From the NCBI GenBank assembly GCA_027484445.1, contig JAIXSY010000022.1:1-64000 (forward strand): a stretch of 64,000 nt of DNA. Reading direction: 5' to 3'. Positions 27,181 through 35,268 of this stretch are shown piece after piece. This DNA comes from Verrucomicrobiaceae bacterium. GTDB lineage: Bacteria; Verrucomicrobiota; Verrucomicrobiia; Verrucomicrobiales; Verrucomicrobiaceae. The notes beneath the pieces are model-generated. The model saw only the letters and a program-made list of their open reading frames with translations. It had not been told where the DNA came from and did not search any database. How positions within the stretch are numbered: position 1 is the stretch's first letter; each line of letters begins with the position of its first letter. The translations under genes were made by a program, and so were the position numbers.

Positions 27181-27196
27181 GGGGTAAATTTACCCC
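27181..27196. promoter_or_regulatory. 16-bp perfect palindrome in the SulP/TlpA divergent promoter
   Basis: GGGGTAAATTTACCCC is perfectly self-complementary. It is set in a C/G-rich surround (CCCCCCGG before, CCGG-type bases after) within the 187-base space between the SulP start (27114) and the TlpA-like start (27302). It is 67 bases from one start and 105 from the other, a position suited to a shared operator. No known regulator motif is recognised. Confidence 0.5.
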
Positions 27197-27301
27197 GGTC
27201 AAGGGGGTTGGACGGTTCTCTGGAAGCGCTGCTGAAGACTCCACTGCACGTTGGTTTGCATCTTGCCAGACCCCAGCGTCGTCTCGTAGGATGCTCGTCT
27301 T

Positions 27302-28249
27302 ATGAAAACCTTTTCCTTCATGGCCTGCGCGGCTCTGCTTTGTTTCACTCCAGCGGTCGCCATCGCTCAGGCTGCCGTCGGCGATGCCGAATGGCAAAAG
27401 GTGGAAGAGGCCATGAACCAGCTGAAGCAGCCCAAGGAACGCCCGAAGTCGCGCGAGGAAATGACGGAACTCTTGCGCACGGGCCTCAAGGCCTTCGATG
27501 ATGCGCGCGCGGTGGCCATGAAAGCTGCCCCACAACACCCGACGCGCTGGGACGCTGCTCTTTTTGACAACATGGCCAGTGGTGCCCGCAAAGCCGTCGG
27601 TGTGCCCGCCATCGAGCCAGAGGTGAGTCTTGCCGACATCCAGGCCGCTCCCGATGCGAAATCGAGCACCAAGGGAGATGCGAGCGCGCTGGAGCTTCTG
27701 AAATCAGCCTCTGATCCGAAGGGTGATGACACCACCTGGCTGGCCCGTGCGGAAAAGCACATGAAAGACTACCCAGACAGCGAGGCGAACGTGATGCTGA
27801 AGCGCAAGATCGACAGCATCCAGATGAAGGCAGAGCTGAGCAAGAAGCCCCTGGATCTGAAATTCACGGCCGTGGACGGTCGCCAGGTCGATCTGGCCTC
27901 TCTGCGTGGTAAAGTGGTGCTCATCGACTTTTGGGCCACCTGGTGCGGCCCCTGCGTGGCAGAGCTGCCCAACTTGCTGAAGGCCTACCAAGAGCTGCAT
28001 CCCAAGGGCTTTGAGATCATTGGCATCTCCCTGGATTCGAGCCAAGAAAAGCTGGAAGCCTTTGTCAAAGAGCGCGGCATGGCATGGCCACAATACTTCG
28101 ACGGCAAAAGCTGGCAGAACGAAATCTCCAGCAAGTATGGCATCAACTCCATCCCCGCCATGTGGCTGGTGAACAAAAAAGGCATGGTCGTGGACACCGA
28201 AGCGCGAAGCGGGCTGGAAGAGCGGGTGCAAAAGCTGCTGGCCGAATGA
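27302..28249 (+). CDS. Periplasmic TlpA/ResA-like thioredoxin-fold protein
   Basis: 315 residues. The signal peptide is MKTFSFMACAALLCFTPAVAIAQA. Residues about 25-170 form an alpha-helical, charged N-terminal extension of unknown function (KVEEAMNQLKQPKERPKSREEMTELL), probably helical repeats. Residues about 180-313 form a thioredoxin-like domain: VLIDFWATWCGPCVAELPNLL with the CGPC redox pair, ISLDSSQEKLEAFVKERGMAWPQYFD, and the cis-proline loop INSIPAMWLVNKKG. TlpA-like proteins reduce or oxidise disulfides in cytochrome maturation and other periplasmic targets. The next gene starts eight bases after the stop and encodes a flavin/Fe-S membrane protein, which suggests one redox chain. Confidence 0.88.
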   Translation: MKTFSFMACAALLCFTPAVAIAQAAVGDAEWQKVEEAMNQLKQPKERPKSREEMTELLRTGLKAFDDARAVAMKAAPQHPTRWDAALFDNMASGARKAVGVPAIEPEVSLADIQAAPDAKSSTKGDASALELLKSASDPKGDDTTWLARAEKHMKDYPDSEANVMLKRKIDSIQMKAELSKKPLDLKFTAVDGRQVDLASLRGKVVLIDFWATWCGPCVAELPNLLKAYQELHPKGFEIIGISLDSSQEKLEAFVKERGMAWPQYFDGKSWQNEISSKYGINSIPAMWLVNKKGMVVDTEARSGLEERVQKLLAE

Positions 28250-28257
28250 GCTAAGCC

Positions 28258-30015
28258 ATGCCTGCCAGCAAGCTCCGCCCCTTTTGGATCCGTCTCTGGC
28301 GTCTGGCCCTGCTCGGCGCAGCCGTGCTGGTCATCCGCCACGCCGTGCAGTCCCGCGATGCGCTGGAGGCTGCTGCTGCCCTGGCTCCCGAGCGTTTGCG
28401 GGACTTTTTTCCGGACATCCAGAGCCTAGGAGAGGCGAGCCCTGCGAATGGTTGGCGTCCCGCGCTGGATGCGGCTGGGCAGACGATGGGCTATGTCACA
28501 ACGACTGAGCCCGAGTCAGCTCGCATCATTGGTTATTCCGGCCCGAGCCACTGCTTGCTGGTCTTTGACCTGAAAGGCGTGCTCACCGGCATCCGCCTGC
28601 TGAAAAGCCACGACACCACCGACCACGTGGCGGAGGTGGTGGCGGACCGGGCGTTCTTTCGCCAGTTCAAGGGCATGAAACCTGGCGCGTTGCCTGATCA
28701 GCCGCTGCACATGGTCACCGGTGCCACGCTGACCAGTGCTGCCATCGCGCAGGGAGTGATCGAAAAGCTGGGTCGCGCCGCAGGTACATCGCTGCGCTTC
28801 CCTGAAGAAATCACGCTGGAGGAGGTGCAGCGTCTGGAACCCACGGCCCAAAAGATGCTACCTTCTGCGCAGCACCGGGGTGGCTTTGACGTGCTGGATG
28901 CAGCGGGAAAAAAGATCGGCATCGCGGTCCGCACCTCGCCAACCGCAGACGCCGTGGTTGGCTACAAAGGCCCCAGTGATACCCTGATGCTGCTGAGCGC
29001 CGATGGCACCACGCTGCGCAGGATCGCCCTCCGTCGCAGCTATGACACCAAGCGCTACGTGGCCTACGTGACAGGGGATGATTACTTCCTGAACCTGTTC
29101 AACCAAAGCACGCTGGAGCGACTGGCGGATCTCGATTTCAAGGAAGCCAAAATCGAAGGTGTATCCGGGGCCACGGAGACCAGCTGGGCTGTAGCCGAAG
29201 CCCTGAAGCAACGCGCCCGCAGCCTGCTGGAGGCCCAACCCACGGGCTGGCTACGCCAGATCCGCTGGCGCTGGCAGGACACCGGGCATGTGGCGGTGCT
29301 CATCTCCGCCCTCCTCATGGCGCTGACTCGGCTGCGCGGCATCGTCTGGCTGCGGCATGCGCATCATCTCGGGCTGGTGGTTTATGGCGGCTTCATCGCT
29401 GGGGAGCTGCTCTCCCAGGGCCTGCTCACCGGCTGGGCGGCCCACGGCACGCCGTGGAAAAGCGCGCCCGGCCTACTGCTGCTGGGCGTGGTAGCCCTGC
29501 TCGGGCCGGTCTTCACGGGCAAACAGCTCTACTGCCACCACATCTGTGCCCACGGTGCCCTGCAGCAGCTGCTGGCCCGCCGCGTTGGCTTTGCCAAGCG
29601 CTGGCAGGTGCCTCCCAACCTGGACCGCTGGCTCTCCCGCCTGCCCTTTGCCTTGCTTGCCTTGGTGCTGGTCAGCGTGGGGCTGGGGCTCGCGGTGAAC
29701 CTGAACGCGCTGGAGCCATTTGATGCCTATGTTTTGCGCCTCGCTCCTCATGGCCACACGAATGAGCTACCAGCCTACCTGTATCCTATCAGCGGCCTTT
29801 TGAATCGCTTTGTCTGGGTTGCTGGCAGCGCCAGCATCGCTATCGCCTTCATCGGGCTGGTGGCCTCCCTCTTCCAGCCCCTGGCCTACTGCAAATATGG
29901 CTGCCCCACCGGTGCTCTTTTCAAAATGCTGCGCTTCACCGGCACGAACGACCGCCTAGGCCTGCGCGACTGGCTGGCCACCGCACTGCTGGGCATCGTG
30001 GCTCTGCTGGCCTGA
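28258..30015 (+). CDS. NosR-like membrane flavoprotein with tandem FMN-binding domains and 4Fe-4S-type motifs
   Basis: 585 residues. After an N-terminal membrane anchor (about residues 10-28) come two FMN-binding domains. Their flavinylation motifs are VTGATLTSAAIA (about residue 155) and VSGATETSWAVAE (about residue 303); in RnfG/NosR/NqrC this S/T-G-A-T threonine carries covalent FMN. Residues about 340-585 hold six hydrophobic segments and two cysteine motifs. One is LYCHHICAHGALQ and the other CKYGCPTGAL, matching the CxxxCP motif of NosR/YccM-type membrane ferredoxin-like modules; the first lacks the usual proline. The likely role is electron transfer across or along the inner membrane from quinol or flavin to a periplasmic acceptor. 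A duplicated FMN domain in one chain is unusual. Confidence 0.82.
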   Translation: MPASKLRPFWIRLWRLALLGAAVLVIRHAVQSRDALEAAAALAPERLRDFFPDIQSLGEASPANGWRPALDAAGQTMGYVTTTEPESARIIGYSGPSHCLLVFDLKGVLTGIRLLKSHDTTDHVAEVVADRAFFRQFKGMKPGALPDQPLHMVTGATLTSAAIAQGVIEKLGRAAGTSLRFPEEITLEEVQRLEPTAQKMLPSAQHRGGFDVLDAAGKKIGIAVRTSPTADAVVGYKGPSDTLMLLSADGTTLRRIALRRSYDTKRYVAYVTGDDYFLNLFNQSTLERLADLDFKEAKIEGVSGATETSWAVAEALKQRARSLLEAQPTGWLRQIRWRWQDTGHVAVLISALLMALTRLRGIVWLRHAHHLGLVVYGGFIAGELLSQGLLTGWAAHGTPWKSAPGLLLLGVVALLGPVFTGKQLYCHHICAHGALQQLLARRVGFAKRWQVPPNLDRWLSRLPFALLALVLVSVGLGLAVNLNALEPFDAYVLRLAPHGHTNELPAYLYPISGLLNRFVWVAGSASIAIAFIGLVASLFQPLAYCKYGCPTGALFKMLRFTGTNDRLGLRDWLATALLGIVALLA

Positions 30016-30021
30016 GGGGCC

Positions 30022-30951
30022 TCACAAATCGGCATCACGATGCGTCCCCTGGGCCTTGACGCCTCTCCTTACGATGCAGCGGTCCAAATCCGCATCCGCG
30101 CTAATCCACGCGCCGGGCCAGACGATGCAGTCCCTGAGTCGCGCGCCGGATTCCACCACCGCGCCCGGGCCGATGACATTCAGCCCGCCAAGCTCGGCCT
30201 GAGAGGAAACCTGCGCGTCGGGGTGGATAGCAGGCAGGTCATGGCGGCCTGCGGCGGCCTGCGCTTGATGTGCCTCCAGGTAGGCTTTTCGACTGCCCAG
30301 GTCCCACCATTCGCCCTCGTCTGCGACCACCACGCCGATCCTTTTCCCTGCCTGCATGGCTCGCAAAAAGACCGGGATGACAGACTCCACCTTTCCAGGT
30401 GTTAGCCATTCGTGAAACTCCGGACTGCATGCATAAATGCCGGTGAAAAGGTGCGTACCTGGATTTCCCGTGCCCAGCATCCCTCGAATGTCCGTCAGCG
30501 ACCCCTTCTCCAGATCGCAGGCAATGTGCGGAGCCGGCCCCTGACTGCGCAGGACCAGGGTCACCAGGTTTTCGCCCCGGCCGTGCTCACGGATCAGCGG
30601 CTCCAGCGGCAGATCGGTCAGGATATCGCCGTTATAGACCAAAAAGGGCTCGTCCCCCAGCAGGTCGCGCACGTTCGCAATGCCGCCCGCTGTCTCCAAA
30701 CGCACCGGGGTTTCCTCACGGAACTCGATGGGCGCCCCACGGTAACTTTGGTCAGGAAAAGCCAGTCCATACTGCCCCGGCAGATGATGCGTGTTTACCA
30801 CAAAACGCCGCACGCCGGCCGCGAGCAGATGATCAAAAGCATTGGCTATCAATGGCTTATGAAAGACAGGAATGAGAGGCTTCGGCAGCTGGTCCGTCAG
30901 CGGCCGCAGCCGCTCGCCCAACCCGGCCCCAAGAACAAAAGCTTGGTTCAC
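30022..30951 (-). CDS. Sugar-1-phosphate nucleotidyltransferase (NTP_transferase family)
   Basis: 309 residues from the GTG giving (M)NQAFVLGAGLGERLRPLTDQLPKPLIPV. This is the signature loop of nucleotidyltransferases, with GxGxRLxPLT and PKPLIPV. The segment LVYNGDILTDLPLEPLI holds the metal-binding Asp. The C-terminal 70 residues (about 240-309) have hexapeptide-like repeats (GPGAVVESGARLRDCIVWPGAWI). This fits mannose-1-phosphate guanylyltransferase, MurU-like or glucose-1-phosphate thymidylyltransferase enzymes, which make an NDP-sugar. The open frame continues to 31122, but the extra 57 residues do not match the family. The gene converges with the NosR-like gene, six bases apart. Confidence 0.82.
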   Translation of the reverse strand: MNQAFVLGAGLGERLRPLTDQLPKPLIPVFHKPLIANAFDHLLAAGVRRFVVNTHHLPGQYGLAFPDQSYRGAPIEFREETPVRLETAGGIANVRDLLGDEPFLVYNGDILTDLPLEPLIREHGRGENLVTLVLRSQGPAPHIACDLEKGSLTDIRGMLGTGNPGTHLFTGIYACSPEFHEWLTPGKVESVIPVFLRAMQAGKRIGVVVADEGEWWDLGSRKAYLEAHQAQAAAGRHDLPAIHPDAQVSSQAELGGLNVIGPGAVVESGARLRDCIVWPGAWISADADLDRCIVRRGVKAQGTHRDADL

Positions 30952-31141
30952 ACCGCGCTCTAGCGCGATGGCAGCTCCTGAGCAAGCAGGGAACCCAAGA
31001 GGCAGGCCAGGGAGTATTCCCACCCCTGACGATGGCTGTGAACAGCAGAGCAGGATGCGAGTGGCGCGTCCCCCTCCCCGAACATCTTTTAAAAAAGAAA
31101 CATCCGAGGCTTGCCCCGGCATCGTTTCCAGCCATGTAAAA

Positions 31142-31168
31142 TTAGAATCATTCCAATTCTAATTCTAA
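31142..31168 (+). promoter_or_regulatory. Per/Fur-box-like operator of the Fur-family gene
   Basis: TTAGAAT-C-ATTCCAA is a 7-1-7 inverted repeat with one mismatch, close to the Per/Fur box pattern (TTATAAT-n-ATTATAA). It is followed by two more half-sites, ATTCTAA and ATTCTAA, spaced six bases apart. The block ends seven bases before the ATG of the Fur-family gene at 31175. Its position suggests autorepression and possibly control of the suf genes downstream. Confidence 0.65.
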
Positions 31169-31174
31169 TTTGCT

Positions 31175-31630
31175 ATGCCCACCGCCTCGACACGCTCTAC
31201 CCCTTCGCCAACAGGCCTGCAGTGCCGCATGGCTCTGCTGGGCGCGGATGTGCGCCTGACTCCCCATCGGCGTGAGGTCTTTGAGGTCCTGGCCTCCTCC
31301 ACGGATCATCCCACGGCCACGGATGTCTTTGACCGGGTCAAGGCCCGCACGCCAAGCATCTCCCTCGCGACGGTTTACAACTGCCTCGAGCACCTCACCT
31401 CCGCCGGGCTCATCAAGCAGGTCCACCTGGAGCGCGGCCAGTCCCGCTACTGCGCGAATCTCCACGAGCACGTCCATTTCCACTGCGAGACCTGCGGCAA
31501 AGTCATCGACGCCCACCCCGCCGCCGACTTTGACCCTGCCAAGTTTTGGGTCCTACCCAAAGGCACCAAGGTCACCCGCATGGACATTGCCATTCACGGC
31601 ACCTGCGATGCCTGCGCGGCCAAATCATAA
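31175..31630 (+). CDS. Fur-family transcriptional regulator (PerR-like)
   Basis: 151 residues. The winged-helix N-terminus has LTPHRREVFEVLASSTDHPTATDVFDR and then SISLATVYNCLEHL, the recognition helix of Fur proteins. Metal ligands follow: a His-rich run LHEHVHFHC, and two CxxC zinc motifs, CETCGKV and CDACAAK. Fur/PerR proteins bind metal and DNA to sense iron or peroxide. The upstream operator (31142-31168) suggests autoregulation. The stop overlaps the first copy of a 7-bp repeat array, and sufC starts 41 bases later. I infer that it regulates Fe-S cluster assembly genes in response to iron or peroxide. Confidence 0.9.
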   Translation: MPTASTRSTPSPTGLQCRMALLGADVRLTPHRREVFEVLASSTDHPTATDVFDRVKARTPSISLATVYNCLEHLTSAGLIKQVHLERGQSRYCANLHEHVHFHCETCGKVIDAHPAADFDPAKFWVLPKGTKVTRMDIAIHGTCDACAAKS

Positions 31631-31656
31631 ATCAAAAATCATAAGTCATAAATTTT
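31622..31656 (+). repeat. Heptanucleotide tandem repeat before sufC
   Basis: Five direct 7-bp units with an AAATC core: AAATCAT, AAATCAA, AAATCAT, AAGTCAT, AAATTTT. They begin inside the stop codon of the Fur-family gene and end 15 bases before the sufC ATG. The units are on the sense strand. The same core with the same 7-base step occurs before sufB and groEL. Confidence 0.8.
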
Positions 31657-31671
31657 CCTCTTCGTCCCATC

Positions 31672-32430
31672 ATGTCACTTCAAATAAAAGACCTCCACGC
31701 CCAGATCCCCGGCCGCGAAATCCTCAAAGGCCTGAACCTCACCATCAACCCCGGTGAAGTCCACGCCATCATGGGCCCGAACGGCAGCGGCAAGAGCACG
31801 CTAAGCAAGGTCCTCTGCGGCCACGAAGACTACGAAGTCACCCGCGGCGAGGTCCTGCTCGATGGCGAAAACATCCTCGATCTGGCTGTCGATGCCCGCA
31901 GCCGCGCAGGCCTTTTCCTCGCCTTCCAATACCCGCACGAAATCCCCGGCGTCAGCAACGCCAACTTCCTCCGCGCCGCTCTCAAAGCCCGCCTGCCGAA
32001 GGGCGAGGACATCGACGCCGTGAAGTTCTACAAACAGCTCTACGCCCGCATGGACCAGCTCGAGATGGACCGCAGCTTCACCAGCCGCAGCGTCAATGAA
32101 GGCTTCTCCGGCGGCGAAAAGAAGCGCAACGAGATCCTCCAGCTCATGATGCTGGAGCCGAAATACGCCATCCTCGACGAAACCGACTCCGGCCTCGACA
32201 TCGACGCCCTCAAGATCGTCTCCCGCGGCGTGAACGCCATGCGCAGCGAGAACCGCGGCTTCCTCGTCATCACCCACTACCAGCGCCTCCTGAACTACAT
32301 CCAGCCCGACATCGTCCACGTCCTCAAAGACGGCCGCATCGTCAAAACCGGCGGCAAAGAGCTCTCCCTCGAACTCGAAGAACGCGGCTACGACTGGGTC
32401 AAGGAGGAGCCTTTGGCGAAGGCGGCTTAA
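31672..32430 (+). CDS. sufC: Fe-S cluster assembly ATPase SufC
   Basis: 252 residues, the usual SufC length. Walker A is GPNGSGKST, the signature is [11 protein letters not shown], Walker B is [11 protein letters not shown], and the switch His is in VITHYQRLL. SufC is the cytoplasmic ATPase that drives conformational change in the SufBC2D scaffold during [4Fe-4S] assembly. SufB and SufD genes follow in the same orientation but are separated by inserted genes. The Fur-family gene lies just upstream. Confidence 0.95.
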   Translation: MSLQIKDLHAQIPGREILKGLNLTINPGEVHAIMGPNGSGKSTLSKVLCGHEDYEVTRGEVLLDGENILDLAVDARSRAGLFLAFQYPHEIPGVSNANFLRAALKARLPKGEDIDAVKFYKQLYARMDQLEMDRSFTSRSVNEGFSGGEKKRNEILQLMMLEPKYAILDETDSGLDIDALKIVSRGVNAMRSENRGFLVITHYQRLLNYIQPDIVHVLKDGRIVKTGGKELSLELEERGYDWVKEEPLAKAA

Positions 32431-32436
32431 AGCATC

Positions 32437-32919
32437 ATGAAACCCCGCCTCTACATGGAAACTACAATTCCCAGCCTGCTCACGGCCCGCCCGAGCAAGC
32501 TGATCAAGGCTCGTGCCCAGCAAGAGGCAGCCCGCGAATGGTGGGAGAAAGCAGCTCACCTCTACCAAATCTATTGTTCAGAGGTGGTGCTGGCTGAAGT
32601 CCGTGGTGGTGAAGCTCAGAAGGCAGCAGAGCGGGAGGCCATCGTGACACAGTTTCCTTTCTTGCCTGTCACAGCGGAGGTCGAGCGCCTTGCCGAGGCC
32701 ATTTTAAACATCGGCGTGATCCCTCACGGCTCCGCAGCTGACGCGACCCACCTCGCCCTCGCCGCCGTTCACAAGATGGATTATCTGTTCACCAACAACA
32801 TGAAGCACATTTGCAACATGCAGTTGAAGCCTCGTTTTGAGGCTGTGTGCAAGCTCGCCAACTATGCCTTCCCCATCATCTGCAATCCGGAGCAAATCCT
32901 CGCCATGCCACCGCCATGA
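32437..32919 (+). CDS. PIN-domain protein (VapC-like toxin candidate)
   Basis: 160 residues. Residues 5-15 read LYMETTIPSLL, the start of a PIN domain subgroup in which the first acidic residue is Glu rather than Asp. Other matches are SEVVLAEVRGG, the central GSAADATHLALAAVHKMDYLFTNNMKHICN with its D, and the N-M-K-H-I region equivalent to N-x-x-H-I of that group. PIN domains are Mg2+-dependent RNases, and many are toxins of type II systems. The gene starts six bases after sufC, and its stop overlaps the ATG of the next gene (ATGA), so a two-gene module is translationally coupled. No signal peptide is present. Confidence 0.75.
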   Translation: MKPRLYMETTIPSLLTARPSKLIKARAQQEAAREWWEKAAHLYQIYCSEVVLAEVRGGEAQKAAEREAIVTQFPFLPVTAEVERLAEAILNIGVIPHGSAADATHLALAAVHKMDYLFTNNMKHICNMQLKPRFEAVCKLANYAFPIICNPEQILAMPPP

Positions 32920-33239
32920 ACCACGATCATCCAGTTCTTCAGGAGTGCTACGAAGCCAAAGCCAAGCTGAGCCAGGAACTTGGCCCCCAAGTGCATCTCT
33001 TCTGCCGCAACATTCGCTTGCTTGAAGCCGAGTCCAAAAAGCGAGGCATTCGTTTTGTGGATTTATCGCAGAAAGAATCCAGCACCTACGCCAAGCGCAT
33101 GAGCTCCGGGCCGCTCCCCAAGAGCTACTGGAAGCGCAAACCCATTCAAGAATCCTGGGATCCCATCGCCGACGAGATCAAGGCCATCGCAGCCAAGAAG
33201 CGCACTGCCAAGCCCCGCCGCGCCCTCGCTCACGCCTGA
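32916..33239 (+). CDS. Partner of the PIN-domain protein (antitoxin candidate)
   Basis: 107 residues, no certain family. It starts with ATG in an ATGA overlap with the PIN gene. It is basic and helical (YEAKAKLSQELGPQVHLFCRNIRLLEAESKKRGI), with a Lys/Arg-rich tail (KKRTAKPRRALAHA). By position it would be the antitoxin or nucleic-acid-binding cofactor of the PIN protein. That is inference from the operon layout only; typical antitoxins precede the toxin, so the order here is reversed. Confidence 0.55.
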   Translation: MNHDHPVLQECYEAKAKLSQELGPQVHLFCRNIRLLEAESKKRGIRFVDLSQKESSTYAKRMSSGPLPKSYWKRKPIQESWDPIADEIKAIAAKKRTAKPRRALAHA

Positions 33240-33242
33240 GCC

Positions 33243-33277
33243 AAATCATAAGTCATCAATCCTAAATCATAAATCCC
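33243..33277 (+). repeat. Heptanucleotide tandem repeat before sufB
   Basis: Five 7-bp units: AAATCAT, AAGTCAT, CAATCCT, AAATCAT, AAATCCC. They start three bases after the stop of the PIN partner gene and end one base before the sufB ATG at 33279. The first two units equal two units of the sufC array. The array therefore occupies the place where a ribosome-binding site would be. Confidence 0.8.
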
Positions 33278-33278
33278 C

Positions 33279-34727
33279 ATGGTCTCCGCCCCCGAATCCA
33301 CCCTCGACGTCCCACCGGCCGTCGAAAACGACATCTCCGACATCCGCGTCGATAGCGTCGGCGATTTCACCTTCCCCGAGCGCAACAAGTTCGACTCCGG
33401 CTTCGGCATCACGTCGAAGACCGTCGATTACATCAGCGATGTGAAGGGCGATCCCGATTGGATCCGCGAGTTCCGGCACAAGGCACTCAAGGTCTTCCAG
33501 GACAAGCCCATGCCCACGCATTGGGCCACGAAGGACCTCGAAAACATCCACTTCGACGAGTTCCGCTACTACCTCAGCGACGGCCAGAAGCCGAAGCGCT
33601 CCTGGGACGACGTGCCCGAGGACGTGAAGAAGACCTTCGACCGCCTCGGCATCCCCGAGCAGGAACGCAAATTCCTCGCTGGCGTCGAGGCGCAGTACGA
33701 CTCCGAAGCCGCCTACTCGAACATCAAAGCCGCCGTCGAGGAGCAGGGCGTCATCTTCGTCAACAGCACCGAAGGCCTGCACAAATACCCCGAGATCTTC
33801 AAGAAGTGGTTCGGCAAGGTCATCCCCACCGGCGACAACAAATTCTCCGCGCTCAACAGCGCTGTCTTCAGCGGCGGCTCCTTCATCTACGTCCCGCCCG
33901 GCGTGAAGGTGAAGCATCCGCTCCAGGCCTACTTCCGCATCAACAGCGAGCAGTTCGGCCAGTTCGAGCGCACGCTCATCATCGCCGATGAAGGCGCGGA
34001 AGTGATGTACATGGAAGGCTGCACCGCGCCGAAGTTTGAGACCGCCACGCTGCACAGCGCCGTCGTCGAACTCGTCGCCATGAAAGGCGCCAAGATCCAA
34101 TACGTCACCGTGCAAAACTGGAGCAGCAACGTCTTCAACCTCGTCACCAAGCGCGGCATCGCCCACGAAGACGCCGAAGTGCGCTGGATCGACTGCAACA
34201 TCGGCAGCCGCCTCACCATGAAATACCCCGGCGTCATCATGAAAGGCAAACGCGCCCGTGGCGAGGTCATCAGCATCGCCTTGGCGAACAGCGGCCAGCA
34301 TCAAGACACCGGCGCGAAGATGGTCCACGCCGCCGACGAGACCACCAGCAACGTCATCAGCAAATCCATCAGCATCGGCGAAGGCCGCGCCACCTATCGC
34401 GGCCTCGTGCACATCCCGAAGCACCTCAAAGGCTGCAAAAACAACACCGAGTGCGACGCCCTGCTCATCAATCCCAACAGCCGCACCGACACCTACCCCG
34501 CCATCAGCGTCCGCGGCAATCAGCACGCCACCCAGCACGAAGCCAGCGTCAGCCAAGTCAGCGCCGACCAAATCTTCTACCTCATGCAACGCGGCCTCAC
34601 CGAAGCCGAAGCCATGAGTTTGAGCGTCAATGGCTTTATCAACGACCTCGTGAAGGAGTTCCCGATGGAATACAGCGTGGAGCTGAAACGGCTCATTGAT
34701 CTGGAGATGGAGGGGAGCGTCGGGTGA
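33279..34727 (+). CDS. sufB: Fe-S cluster assembly protein SufB
   Basis: 482 residues, the normal SufB length. Recognised by [88 protein letters not shown] and the C-terminal [34 protein letters not shown]. SufB is the scaffold subunit on which the cluster forms; the Cys in EGCTAP and a C-terminal Glu/His are ligands in the family. Codon bias here is visibly stronger (GGC, AAG, ATC) than in the neighbouring inserted genes. Stop TGA overlaps the next ATG (TGATG). Confidence 0.96.
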   Translation: MVSAPESTLDVPPAVENDISDIRVDSVGDFTFPERNKFDSGFGITSKTVDYISDVKGDPDWIREFRHKALKVFQDKPMPTHWATKDLENIHFDEFRYYLSDGQKPKRSWDDVPEDVKKTFDRLGIPEQERKFLAGVEAQYDSEAAYSNIKAAVEEQGVIFVNSTEGLHKYPEIFKKWFGKVIPTGDNKFSALNSAVFSGGSFIYVPPGVKVKHPLQAYFRINSEQFGQFERTLIIADEGAEVMYMEGCTAPKFETATLHSAVVELVAMKGAKIQYVTVQNWSSNVFNLVTKRGIAHEDAEVRWIDCNIGSRLTMKYPGVIMKGKRARGEVISIALANSGQHQDTGAKMVHAADETTSNVISKSISIGEGRATYRGLVHIPKHLKGCKNNTECDALLINPNSRTDTYPAISVRGNQHATQHEASVSQVSADQIFYLMQRGLTEAEAMSLSVNGFINDLVKEFPMEYSVELKRLIDLEMEGSVG

Positions 34728-34939
34728 TGAAAGAATTGCTCACCGACCCTTCTCTGAGCGTTGGCATCGTGAGGATGTTATTCACTTTCTTGCCCCTTTG
34801 GCTGGGAGTGATTTTGCTCGTTTGGATCGTGTGCTTTATCAGAAGCCTGCGCAACCGGCTCGACTCAATAGAAGACAAACTCGAACCGCTGTTGCTCCGT
34901 CAAGATCTCATGAAAATCAAAGAAGCGGGAGACATTTAA
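34727..34939 (+). CDS. Small single-span membrane protein
   Basis: 70 residues. The start ATG overlaps the sufB stop. One hydrophobic helix (about residues 15-37: MLFTFLPLWLGVILLVWIVCFI) is followed by a short helical tail (SLRNRLDSIEDKLEPLLLRQDLMKIKEAG) that can form a coiled coil. It is probably co-translated with sufB. No family recognised. Confidence 0.5.
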   Translation: MKELLTDPSLSVGIVRMLFTFLPLWLGVILLVWIVCFIRSLRNRLDSIEDKLEPLLLRQDLMKIKEAGDI

Positions 34940-34941
34940 AA

Positions 34942-35268
34942 ATGAGCCGCTTGCGGACATTCATTCATTGGACCCAAAGCGAGCGTGGACAAAAGTCTGC
35001 TACTCTAAGCGCTCAGATGGCTGTGCTATGCTTCTTTTCTGGTGGCGTAATGGCGTCTCTGCCAGGCGGATGGATTTTCATCGCTGCGTGTTGGCTGGGT
35101 TCTTTGCTTGGTATGTCTTCTCCATCCACGATCTGGAGATGCCTCAGCGCATTTCTGTTTTGCTACATCGCTTACTCTTTTTTCAATCATCACGTTCGAG
35201 CCAATGTCCAGCGGGCTTCCGTTATGCAACCCAGCGTTGCGTCAATGGCCGCCAACTCCAGGTCGTTC
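34942..35268 (+). pseudogene. Possible truncated small membrane protein
   Basis: From the ATG at 34942 the frame gives about 109 residues with three hydrophobic stretches (AQMAVLCFFSGGVMASL, GWIFIAACWLGSLLG, CLSAFLFCYIAYSFF). It then runs without a stop into the region antisense to the PIN toxin and Phd antitoxin genes, ending only at 35988. The N-terminal part looks like a real membrane protein, while the antisense part does not. I infer that the antisense toxin-antitoxin module interrupted its 3' end at about 35268. The limit is approximate. Confidence 0.3.
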
